Shown here: in pieces, positions 1-5,131 of the stretch
How positions within the stretch are numbered: the first letter of the stretch is position 1
How the letters are laid out: each line of letters begins with the position of its first letter
Made by a program: the position numbers and the translations under genes
The notes under the pieces: model-generated
The model's input: the letters and a program-made list of their open reading frames with translations, nothing else
Told to the model about the DNA's origin: nothing
Database searches by the model: none
DNA from: Oscillospiraceae bacterium
Lineage (GTDB): Bacteria; Bacillota; Clostridia; Oscillospirales; Oscillospiraceae
DNA length: 10,731 nucleotides
Direction of reading: 5' to 3'
Assembly (NCBI GenBank): GCA_017378975.1
Contig: JAFNXT010000326.1
Span: forward strand, 1 to 10,731

Positions 1-682
1 GGAAGTCACCATGCTCCCGGAGGGCTTCTCCGTCCCCGAGGGCCGTGTGAAGCCCTGGGGCACCTGTCACGCCGTGCTGTGCGCCACCGAGGCGATCGGC
101 GACGCACCCTTCGCCGTGATCAACGCCGATGATTACTATGGCAAGTCCGCTTACCGGACCATGTTCGAAGCCCTGTCCAAGGCGCAGGACGGTCAGTTCT
201 ATGACTACTGCATGGTGGGATACGAGCTGGGCAAGACCGTCACCGACCACGGCAGTGTGGCCCGTGGCGTGTGTACCACCGATGAGCACAGCTACCTGAC
301 GGACATCCACGAGCGCACCCGGATCGAGGTCCAGGGCGACGCCATCCGTTACACCGAGGACGGTGAGAACTGGGTGGATCTGCCTGCCGACACCATCGTG
401 TCCATGAATATGTGGGGCTTCACCCCCAGCTTCCTCCGGGAGTCCGCGGACAAGTTCCGCACCTTCCTTGCCACCGATGCTGTGGCCCGGCCTGAGAAGG
501 CGGAGTTCTTCCTGCCCTTCGTGGTGGCAGAGCTTCTGGGCGAGGGCAAGGCCCGTGCCCGGGTCATGACCTCTGCCGACAAGTGGTACGGCGTGACCTA
601 CGCCGCCGACAAGCCGCTGGTGGTGGCCGCCCTGAAGCAGATGGCGCAGGAGGGCAAGTACCCCGACAGCCTGTGGGGCTGA
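1..682 (+). CDS. Sugar-phosphate nucleotidyltransferase family protein, 5' end missing
   Basis: This is the C-terminal part of an NTP_transferase-fold protein; the frame is open through base 2, so the true start lies outside the window and the ATG at 11 is probably internal. Family members activate a sugar phosphate with an NTP to give an NDP-sugar. Visible family features are the WGTCHAV segment (about residue 16 from the ATG), which matches the substrate/base-binding GT-A type segment, and the acidic NADDYYG motif (about residue 38) expected to bind the metal and sugar nucleotide. The N-terminal nucleotide-binding glycine-rich loop is off the edge. The rest (MNMWGF, AEFFLP, ADKWYGV) fits cytosolic single-domain relatives of about 300 residues. 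The gene ends 23 bases before a lipoprotein gene on the same strand, so the two may be co-transcribed. The exact sugar and nucleotide cannot be told from what is visible. Confidence 0.85.
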   Translation, partial: EVTMLPEGFSVPEGRVKPWGTCHAVLCATEAIGDAPFAVINADDYYGKSAYRTMFEALSKAQDGQFYDYCMVGYELGKTVTDHGSVARGVCTTDEHSYLTDIHERTRIEVQGDAIRYTEDGENWVDLPADTIVSMNMWGFTPSFLRESADKFRTFLATDAVARPEKAEFFLPFVVAELLGEGKARARVMTSADKWYGVTYAADKPLVVAALKQMAQEGKYPDSLWG

Positions 683-705
683 TCCATACACAGGAGGGCA
701 ACCGG

Positions 706-978
706 ATGAAAAAGTTCATCACCATCGCTCTGGCGACGTTGCTGTGCCTGTCCCTGCTGGCAGGCTGCGGCGAAGAGGTGAAGACCCTGACCCAGCAGGA
801 GGCCATGCAGATCGCCGTATCCGATGCCGGCTACGAGGTCACGCAGGTCACCGGGATCCACGCCCACGAGGGCGAGCAGGACGGCAGTCTGGTGTATCAG
901 ATCCATTTCAACGCCAACGGCACGGAATACACCTACCTGATCCACGGCCAGACCGGCGAGATCCTGCTGAAAAACTAA
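706..978 (+). CDS. Small PepSY-domain lipoprotein
   Basis: A 90-residue secreted lipoprotein. Residues 1-20 form a signal peptide (MKK, then a hydrophobic stretch) ending in the lipobox LAGC, with Cys21 as the predicted lipidated residue. Residues about 30-88 resemble one PepSY domain: an EAMQIAVSDAG helix, a paired strand region around YQIHF, and the closing TGEILL turn. PepSY domains are found in peptidase propeptides and in many small envelope proteins where they are thought to bind or inhibit partners; the partner here is unknown. The ATG at 706 is chosen because AGGAGGG sits 8 bases upstream and the signal peptide begins directly there; a longer reading frame from 583 would run through the end of the preceding gene and bury the signal. 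No clear terminator follows before the tRNA promoter, so read-through into the tRNA is possible. Confidence 0.85.
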   Translation: MKKFITIALATLLCLSLLAGCGEEVKTLTQQEAMQIAVSDAGYEVTQVTGIHAHEGEQDGSLVYQIHFNANGTEYTYLIHGQTGEILLKN

Positions 979-997
979 AAAAATCATACGCGACCCC

Positions 998-1026
998 TTG
1001 ACATTTTGCCGATCATCTGCTATAAT
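998..1026 (+). promoter_or_regulatory. Consensus sigma-70/sigma-A promoter of tRNA-Asp
   Basis: TTGACA at 998-1003 and TATAAT at 1021-1026 are both exact consensus hexamers and are separated by the optimal 17 bases. Transcription should begin near 1033, only a few bases before the mature tRNA 5' end at 1038, so the 5' leader removed by RNase P would be very short. Strong vegetative promoters of this type are expected for stable RNA genes. Confidence 0.93.
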
Positions 1027-1037
1027 GACCGAGCCTT

Positions 1038-1114
1038 GGCCCGGTGGTGCAGTCGGTTAGCACGCCAGCCTGTCACGCTGGAGGTCGACGGTTCGAGTCC
1101 GTTCCGGGTCGCCA
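1038..1114 (+). tRNA. tRNA-Asp (anticodon GTC), CCA encoded
   Basis: The cloverleaf folds fully by eye: acceptor stem 1038-1044 with 1104-1110 (one G-T wobble), D arm 1047-1063, anticodon stem 1065-1069 with 1077-1081, T arm 1087-1103 with a TTCGAGT loop, discriminator G at 1111 and CCA encoded at 1112-1114. The anticodon loop CTGTCAC places GTC at 1072-1074, which reads GAC and, with wobble, GAT codons for aspartate. It is a single-gene transcription unit between its own promoter and a terminator. Confidence 0.97.
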
Positions 1115-1151
1115 AAAATCGACATTCTTCGTAAGAAGGATGTCGATTTTT
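1114..1151 (+). terminator. Intrinsic terminator after tRNA-Asp
   Basis: A 17-base stem (1114-1130 with 1135-1151, one G-T wobble) is closed by the loop GTAA. It starts with the last A of the tRNA CCA end and its descending arm ends in a T run, followed by further T-rich sequence (TACTTTTT). As the stem is A-rich on the left and T-rich on the right it could also act on the opposite strand. Confidence 0.88.
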
Positions 1152-1257
1152 ACTTTTTCATTCTTCACTATTCACTCTTCACTTTATCAAGGGTCGATTT
1201 TTGGAAGTTATAAGTTATAATGAATAGTGAATAAGTCAAGGTGTCGGCTTCGCCGAC
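1142..1257. repeat. Short direct and inverted repeats in AT-rich leader of four-helix-bundle gene
   Basis: This stretch between the tRNA terminator and the next gene contains three small structures. A 10-base direct repeat GTCGATTTTT occurs at 1142-1151 and 1193-1202. An 11-base perfect inverted repeat, TTCACTATTCA at 1164-1174 and its complement at 1221-1231, encloses 46 bases. A tight hairpin GTCGGC-TTC-GCCGAC lies at 1243-1257, about 20 bases before the start codon. The region is clearly richer in A+T than its surroundings. It could be the footprint of a small mobile insertion or a regulatory leader; the sequence does not decide. Confidence 0.6.
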
Positions 1258-1277
1258 GATTTAAAAAGGGGTTTCTG

Positions 1278-1628
1278 ATGAGAAATAGTATTTTGCTCGA
1301 TAGATCCAAAGCGCTTGCTCTGGATGTTATCCGGTTATGTAACGAAGTCAAGGCAAACAAACGCGGATCCATCCTGACAAATCAGCTCGTGCGTTCCGGC
1401 ACCAGTGTTGGTGCTAATATTCGCGAAGCATTTTACGCTCATGGAAAAGCTGACTTTATCGCCAAGCTTCATATCGCACTGAAAGAATGTGCCGAAAGTG
1501 AATACTGGCTGGAACTTTTGCTGGAAGGCGGATATACGGATAATAAAACCGTATTGGAACAATGTATCGAGGTCAAGCGGATCCTGATCGCCTCAATAAA
1601 CACAGCAAAATCAAACCATCAGTCGTGA
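1278..1628 (+). CDS. Four-helix-bundle protein (S23 / intervening-sequence protein family)
   Basis: A 116-residue protein of the four-helix-bundle family first known from proteins encoded in 23S rRNA intervening sequences. The family hallmark is visible at residues 37-51: LVRSGTSVGANIREA, followed by helices with conserved acidic and aromatic residues (KLHIALKECAESEYWLELL, 63-81). Biochemical function is not established; homologous structures form oligomeric bundles. The ATG at 1278 is chosen because AAAGGGG lies 7 bases upstream; an earlier in-frame ATG at 1227 would add an unrelated basic segment encoded by the leader hairpin. The gene is free-standing, has a lower G+C content and less GC-biased third positions than its neighbours, and sits just beyond a tRNA 3' end, which suggests acquisition by transfer. 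No rRNA sequence flanks it, so it is not in the classic intervening-sequence setting. Confidence 0.9.
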   Translation: MRNSILLDRSKALALDVIRLCNEVKANKRGSILTNQLVRSGTSVGANIREAFYAHGKADFIAKLHIALKECAESEYWLELLLEGGYTDNKTVLEQCIEVKRILIASINTAKSNHQS

Positions 1629-1667
1629 TCATCTAATATAGAACTGTCATCGTCCGTTGATAGACCA

Positions 1668-1699
1668 AAGCGGCTCTGCCCTTCCGGGCAGAGCCGCTT
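1668..1699. terminator. Shared terminator between convergent genes
   Basis: A perfect 14-base stem, AAGCGGCTCTGCCC at 1668-1681 with its complement at 1686-1699, is closed by TTCC. It lies between the + strand four-helix-bundle gene and the 3' end of jag on the - strand (stop at 1706). On the + strand it is followed by TTGTTTCGTT; on the - strand by TTTGGTCT. It therefore most likely serves both genes. Confidence 0.85.
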
Positions 1700-1705
1700 G
1701 TTTCG

Positions 1706-2629
1706 TTATCTCACATACTCGACCACCACACGGCGGTTGGGCTCGGTGCCGGTGGAGTAGGTGGTGATGTTGTCCATCTCCTGCAGGGTGGCATGGATCA
1801 CATGGCGCTCGTAGGCGTTCATGGGCTCCAGCGTGGTGCGGCGGCGGGCCTTCAGGACCTGCTGGGCCTTCTTGCGGGCGTACTTGCGCAGGCTCTCCTC
1901 CCGCTTGCGGCGGTAGTCCTCAGCATCCACGTTGATCCGGACATGGCCCTCCACGTCACGGTTCACAGCGTAGTTGCACAGATGCTGGATGGCATCCAGG
2001 GTGTCGCCACGGCGGCCGATCAGGTAGCCCAGATCCTCGCCGGTGAGCTCCACATGGTAAGTATCGCCCTCGCCCTTGACGGCGTGGGGCACGGCCTGAG
2101 AACCCATGTTCTCCAGCAGACCCTTCAGGAACTGCTCGATCTTCTCCTCCACGGAGCCGGGCTCGGCAGGGGCGAAGACCTTGGGCTCCTTAGGCTCCTT
2201 GGGGGCCTCGGGCTTCCGCTCGGGACGGGGCTTCCGCTCAGCCTTGGGAGCGGCAGGCTTGTCCGCCTTGGGGGCCTCGGCCTTGGGAGCCACGGGCTTC
2301 TCTGCCTTGGGGGCCTCAGCCTTGGGGGCCACGGGCTTGGGAGCCTCAGGCTTGGGGTCGGGCTTCTTCACGGGAACGCCGCTGGCCTTGGGCTTGGACC
2401 GGGAGGCGGCACCCAGAGCGCTCTTGGGCGCGACGGGGGCAGGAGTGGGATCCGGTGCCTCGTAGGTCACCTGCACCTTGGCAGGGGTCTTGCCAAAGCC
2501 CAGAAAACCGGGCTTGGCCTGCTGGAGGACCTGGACGGACACGCTGTCACGGTCCAGACCCAGCTGGTTCAAAGCAGCCTCGATCGCCAGATCGATGGTA
2601 CTGCCGGAAGTGATGATGCTCTTTTCCAT
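1706..2629 (-). CDS. jag: Jag / KhpB RNA-binding protein (SpoIIIJ-associated)
   Basis: A 307-residue cytosolic RNA-binding protein. Residues 1-52 form the Jag N-terminal domain (with the motif KPGFLGFGKTPAKV). Residues about 59-155 are a proline, alanine and lysine rich linker with near-tandem APKAE units. Residues about 155-235 form a KH domain with the loop IGRRG (GRRG at 205-208). Residues about 236-307 form an R3H domain with the RxxxH signature at Arg275-His279. KhpB partners with KhpA in other Firmicutes and influences cell division and cell-wall growth; jag next to yidC is the usual arrangement. The start ATG is 6 bases after the yidC stop, and its ribosome binding site GGAGGAG is made of the last yidC codons, so translation is probably coupled. 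It is the last gene of the cluster. The linker is longer than in many relatives. Confidence 0.96.
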   Translation of the reverse strand: MEKSIITSGSTIDLAIEAALNQLGLDRDSVSVQVLQQAKPGFLGFGKTPAKVQVTYEAPDPTPAPVAPKSALGAASRSKPKASGVPVKKPDPKPEAPKPVAPKAEAPKAEKPVAPKAEAPKADKPAAPKAERKPRPERKPEAPKEPKEPKVFAPAEPGSVEEKIEQFLKGLLENMGSQAVPHAVKGEGDTYHVELTGEDLGYLIGRRGDTLDAIQHLCNYAVNRDVEGHVRINVDAEDYRRKREESLRKYARKKAQQVLKARRRTTLEPMNAYERHVIHATLQEMDNITTYSTGTEPNRRVVVEYVR

Positions 2630-2635
2630 GATTCT

Positions 2636-3865
2636 TTACTCCTCCGTAGGATCAACGGTGTAGCGGTCCGGGTCGTAGTTGCGACCCTTGCACCAGGGAC
2701 GGTCAGCGATGCCGGACATGGTGGTGCGCCGATGCTCCTCCTCCACATCCAGACCCTTCTTGGCGGCGTATTCCTTGGCCGCGGCGGCCTTGGCGGCCTC
2801 TTCCTCGGTGCGCTGCTTCTGCTGCAGCTTCTTCTTGCTGGTGTTGGCGGTGATGCCGTCGGGGTTGGCGGCACGGCGCTCGGCGCGGATCCGCTCCTTC
2901 TCGGCCTCCAGAGCCTCCTGCTCCATGGCGCGCTGGATGCGGACGGCATCCTCGGCATCATAGATCTTACGGTAGTGCTTGGTCAGGATGATATCCTCGA
3001 TGGTACGGATGATACCGCCCACCAGCCAGTACACGGACAGACCGGCAGGGACGGAGTAACCGATCCACAGGGACATGAGGGGCATCATCCAGATCATCAT
3101 CTTGGTGGACTGGGCGGACTGGGACTTCTCAGCGGTCTCCTTGTCCACCATGCCCTTCTCATTGGTGATGACCGAATCGTTCATCTTCTGAGAGATCCAC
3201 ATCTGCAGCATCTGGCTGGCGGCGCTGATCACGGGGATCAGGAACAGACCGATGGTGGCCCAATTCCAGAGCTGCCAGGCGAAGACATTGAACTGGGGGA
3301 TATTGCCCAAATTGATGCCGAGGAAGGTGAAGTCGATACCGGCCAGAGTATCGGCGCTGATGCCGGGGATCGCGGCCTGGATCTCGGCGGCATACTTGGG
3401 GATGGCCTGGGCGGCGGCCAGCTGCTCATAGACCGCATTGCCGCTGAACAGGGTGGGCTCCAGACCGCGGATCACTTCCACGATCTTGTTGGCCACCTCG
3501 GCGCTCTCGCCCAGCATATAGATGATGGGCTGACGGATGACGGCGTACAGGGGGATCAGGATCAGCATGGGCACGAAGCTCCACAGACAGCCGCCACAGC
3601 CCATGGAGGCACCTTCCTCCTGCTGCAGGGCACGGATGGCCTCCTGCTGTTTGGCCTGATCGTCGGCATACCGGCGCTGGATCTCCTGGATCCGGGGCTG
3701 GAGCCGGGACATCTTCATCATGCTCTTCTTGCTCTTGGCGGTGATGGGGAGCAACACGATCTGCACCACGATACCGAACAGGATCATAGCCAAACCGTAG
3801 TTGCTGGTGACCTCATACAGCCAGTTCAGGAGCATTCCGAAGGGGACAGTAATGATCTTATCCAT
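2636..3865 (-). CDS. yidC: YidC/Oxa1 family membrane protein insertase
   Basis: A 409-residue membrane insertase that would integrate proteins into the cytoplasmic membrane alone or with SecYEG. Predicted core helices are near 22-42, 92-113, 197-220, 255-270 and 272-292. Family signatures are the LPITAKSKKSMMKM segment after the first helix, LQPRIQEIQ starting the cytosolic helical hairpin, the GCGGCLWSFVPM stretch opening helix two, and the SVPAGLSVYW helix near 271-280. There is a roughly 80-residue external segment (115-195) and a long basic/acidic cytosolic tail (295-409) that could contact ribosomes. No lipobox is seen, unlike Bacillus SpoIIIJ. The position that carries the conserved groove arginine in SpoIIIJ and E. 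coli YidC (five residues before the helix-ending proline) is glutamine, Gln35. AAGGAGG lies 7 bases before the ATG. Preceded by yidD (21-base gap). Confidence 0.96.
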   Translation of the reverse strand: MDKIITVPFGMLLNWLYEVTSNYGLAMILFGIVVQIVLLPITAKSKKSMMKMSRLQPRIQEIQRRYADDQAKQQEAIRALQQEEGASMGCGGCLWSFVPMLILIPLYAVIRQPIIYMLGESAEVANKIVEVIRGLEPTLFSGNAVYEQLAAAQAIPKYAAEIQAAIPGISADTLAGIDFTFLGINLGNIPQFNVFAWQLWNWATIGLFLIPVISAASQMLQMWISQKMNDSVITNEKGMVDKETAEKSQSAQSTKMMIWMMPLMSLWIGYSVPAGLSVYWLVGGIIRTIEDIILTKHYRKIYDAEDAVRIQRAMEQEALEAEKERIRAERRAANPDGITANTSKKKLQQKQRTEEEAAKAAAAKEYAAKKGLDVEEEHRRTTMSGIADRPWCKGRNYDPDRYTVDPTEE

Positions 3866-3886
3866 TGACGAGCCTCCTTAAGGAAC

Positions 3887-4099
3887 TCACGGGACGGGGT
3901 CGTAGATATCGCCTTTATTGAAAGGATTACACCGGAGCAGTCGCCAGAATGCCAGCAGACCGCCCCTGAAGGCCCCGTATTTGTTGATCGCCTCATAGGC
4001 ATAATTGGAACAGGTGGGGATGAATCGACAGCGAGGGGGGGAACAGGGCGAGATCCGCCGCTGATAAAACCGGATCGCCCGGAGCATGAGCCCTTTCAT
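3887..4099 (-). CDS. yidD: Membrane protein insertion efficiency factor YidD
   Basis: A 70-residue protein matching the YidD family over its full length. Visible signatures are the amphipathic N-terminal helix with RFYQRRISP, the cysteine-bearing FIPTCSNYAYEAI (26-38), GAFRG, and the closing RCNPFNKGDIYDPVP (56-70). YidD is associated with the inner face of the membrane and assists insertion by YidC; it is normally encoded between rnpA and yidC, as here. The start codon shares one base with the rnpA stop (TGATG), so translation is probably coupled to rnpA. Confidence 0.96.
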   Translation of the reverse strand: MKGLMLRAIRFYQRRISPCSPPRCRFIPTCSNYAYEAINKYGAFRGGLLAFWRLLRCNPFNKGDIYDPVP

Positions 4100-4440
4100 C
4101 AGGCTTCCTCCTTCAGGATCCCGGCTTTTTGGGCCAGCGCCAGATAATTCTCAGTCAAACGGGGAAAGGGAGCCTCCACACATCGGCTCCGGGCCACCAC
4201 CACGATGTCCCAGCCGGGCCGGAACTTCTCTTCGTTGAGGCGGTAGACCTCCCGAAGGCGGCGGCGCACACGGTTACGCACATGGGCCTTGCCCAGCTTC
4301 TTGCTGACGGTGATGCCCACCCGGTTGGTGCCGGTCCGGTTCTTCCGGGCGTAGAGCACCAGATATCCGTTGGCCTGTCCATTGGTATGGTAGAGCCGAC
4401 GGAAGATGTGGTTCAGCTTCAGACTGCTGGAATACTTCAT
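4099..4440 (-). CDS. rnpA: Ribonuclease P protein component
   Basis: A 113-residue basic protein, the usual family length. It binds the RNase P RNA and helps 5' maturation of tRNAs such as the tRNA-Asp in this window. The RNR signature is at residues 54-67 (VRNRVRRRLREVYR), preceded by RVGITVSKKLGKAH, and the C-terminal helix with the DIVVVAR strand follows. The ATG is supported by GAGGAGG 6 to 7 bases upstream. It follows rpmH after an unusually structured 171-base gap holding a terminator-like hairpin and a second large hairpin, and overlaps yidD by one base. Confidence 0.97.
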   Translation of the reverse strand: MKYSSSLKLNHIFRRLYHTNGQANGYLVLYARKNRTGTNRVGITVSKKLGKAHVRNRVRRRLREVYRLNEEKFRPGWDIVVVARSRCVEAPFPRLTENYLALAQKAGILKEEA

Positions 4441-4454
4441 GATCGTCCTCCTCT

Positions 4455-4514
4455 ACGGGCGCATCTCAAAAACCGTTTTCCTGCGGTGGAAAAGGATCTT
4501 TGAGATGTGCCCGT
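4455..4514 (-). promoter_or_regulatory. Large hairpin in the rnpA 5' leader
   Basis: The outer stem pairs 4455-4470 with 4499-4514 (16 positions, one imperfect pair); an inner 7-base stem pairs 4475-4481 with 4488-4494 around a 6-base loop, separated by a 4+4 internal loop. On the - strand transcript this lies between the rpmH terminator and the rnpA ribosome binding site, with only a few bases to the GAGGAGG. It is followed by no T run, so it looks more like a stabilising or processing stem, or a leader that governs access to the ribosome binding site, than a terminator. Confidence 0.7.
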
Positions 4515-4515
4515 C

Positions 4516-4550
4516 AAGAAAAAGGGAGCGGGGCGAATCCATCGCCCCGC
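4516..4550 (-). terminator. Terminator-like hairpin downstream of rpmH
   Basis: Stem GCGGGGCGA (4528-4536) pairs with 4542-4550 around a 5-base loop. Reading the - strand, the stem is followed by TCCCTTTTTCTT. It lies about 60 bases after the rpmH stop and before rnpA, so it probably ends most rpmH transcripts while allowing some read-through into rnpA-yidD-yidC-jag. Confidence 0.78.
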
Positions 4551-4611
4551 ACATTCCTCCCGTTTCGCTTCTGGCACGTCACGCCGCGATCTTCATCCGC
4601 GGCAGACGCAC

Positions 4612-4746
4612 TCAGGCGGACAGGACCTTACGGCCCTTGGCACGGCGGCGGGCAAGAACCTTGCGGCCGTTGGAAGTAGCCATTCTCTTCCGGAAACCGT
4701 GGACCTTGGAACGGTGACGACGGCTGGGCTGGTAGGTACGCTTCAT
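4612..4746 (-). CDS. rpmH: Large ribosomal subunit protein bL34
   Basis: A 44-residue, strongly basic protein of the standard L34 length that begins [18 protein letters not shown] and continues [17 protein letters not shown], the nearly invariant L34 pattern. It is a structural component of the 50S subunit. GGGAGGTG lies about 9 bases before the ATG, and a consensus-like promoter lies about 100 bases upstream. It leads the rpmH-rnpA-yidD-yidC-jag cluster. In many bacteria dnaA and oriC lie on the other side of rpmH; here that side holds a palindromic repeat element and a sugar-binding lipoprotein gene. Confidence 0.98.
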   Translation of the reverse strand: MKRTYQPSRRHRSKVHGFRKRMATSNGRKVLARRRAKGRKVLSA

Positions 4747-4848
4747 ACAGGATACACCTCCCTCTCTTTATAAGATCTTTATGCTCGACAGCCGGAGATC
4801 CGGCCGCAGCAAAACATAGTATCAGACCATAATTGGTCATGCTAGGGT

Positions 4849-4877
4849 ATTATAACCGAAAACTTCAAGAAGGTCAA
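4849..4877 (-). promoter_or_regulatory. Promoter of the rpmH-rnpA cluster
   Basis: On the - strand, TTGACC (4877-4872) and TATAAT (4854-4849) are separated by 17 bases, five of six and six of six matches to the sigma-A consensus. Initiation near 4842 would give a leader of about 95 bases before the rpmH ATG. No other equally good promoter is seen before rpmH. Confidence 0.85.
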
Positions 4878-4901
4878 CCATTATTTCCGCAAAAAACAGC
4901 C

Positions 4902-5065
4902 CAATGTCATCAAGCCAATGTAGGGCGGGGGCTTGCCCCCGCCGGTGCACTTGCAGAGCAAGTGCACAAAAGCAGTCTATTTACCGATGACCGCAAGCGA
5001 TCATCGGCGGCGGGGGCAAGCCCCCGCCCTACGGGCCACGGAAGTGACCGCATTTGATGACATTG
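4902..5065. repeat. Nested palindromic repeat element (MITE/REP-like)
   Basis: About 164 bases made of nested inverted repeats: an outer 12-base pair, CAATGTCATCAA at 4902-4913 with its complement at 5054-5065; an inner 25-base perfect pair at 4920-4944 and 5008-5032, each arm itself a 9-base palindrome GGCGGGGGC-TT/AA-GCCCCCGCC; and two hairpins between them, a 10-base perfect stem at 4945-4967 (loop AGA) and a 7-base stem at 4984-5007. No open reading frame of note is inside. It lies between the rpmH promoter and the terminator of the sugar-binding protein gene. The structure is that of a small non-autonomous mobile or extragenic palindromic element; no transposase is in the window. Confidence 0.8.
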
Positions 5066-5081
5066 CCAAAATGGGGGGAAG

Positions 5082-5112
5082 GGGCAGCTGCCGCCGTAAG
5101 CGACAGCTGCCC
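5082..5112 (-). terminator. Terminator of the sugar-binding lipoprotein gene
   Basis: A 13-base stem (5082-5094 with 5100-5112, one wobble) with a 5-base loop begins 20 bases after the stop codon at 5132. On the - strand it is followed by CTTCCCCCCATTTT, a poor T run, so termination may be partial or mainly for mRNA 3' stability. Confidence 0.72.
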
Positions 5113-5131
5113 GGAGATACTGTTTTCGGAA

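Noticed and set aside
1038..1202. Possible integration site (att) at the tRNA-Asp 3' end
   Set aside because: Only six bases (GGGTCG) of the tRNA end recur nearby, and no integrase or long duplicated tRNA tail is seen in the window.
1793..3868. A 691-codon open frame on the + strand opposite jag and yidC
   Set aside because: It is the antisense shadow of two certain genes in GC-rich DNA; it is rich in Leu, Gly and His without any recognisable domain and crosses the jag/yidC junction.
4920..5032. CRISPR array
   Set aside because: There are only two arms, in inverted and not direct orientation, with no regular spacers and no cas genes.
4747..5131. Replication origin next to rpmH
   Set aside because: No cluster of DnaA boxes or AT-rich unwinding region is visible and no dnaA gene adjoins; the repeats there are GC-rich palindromes.
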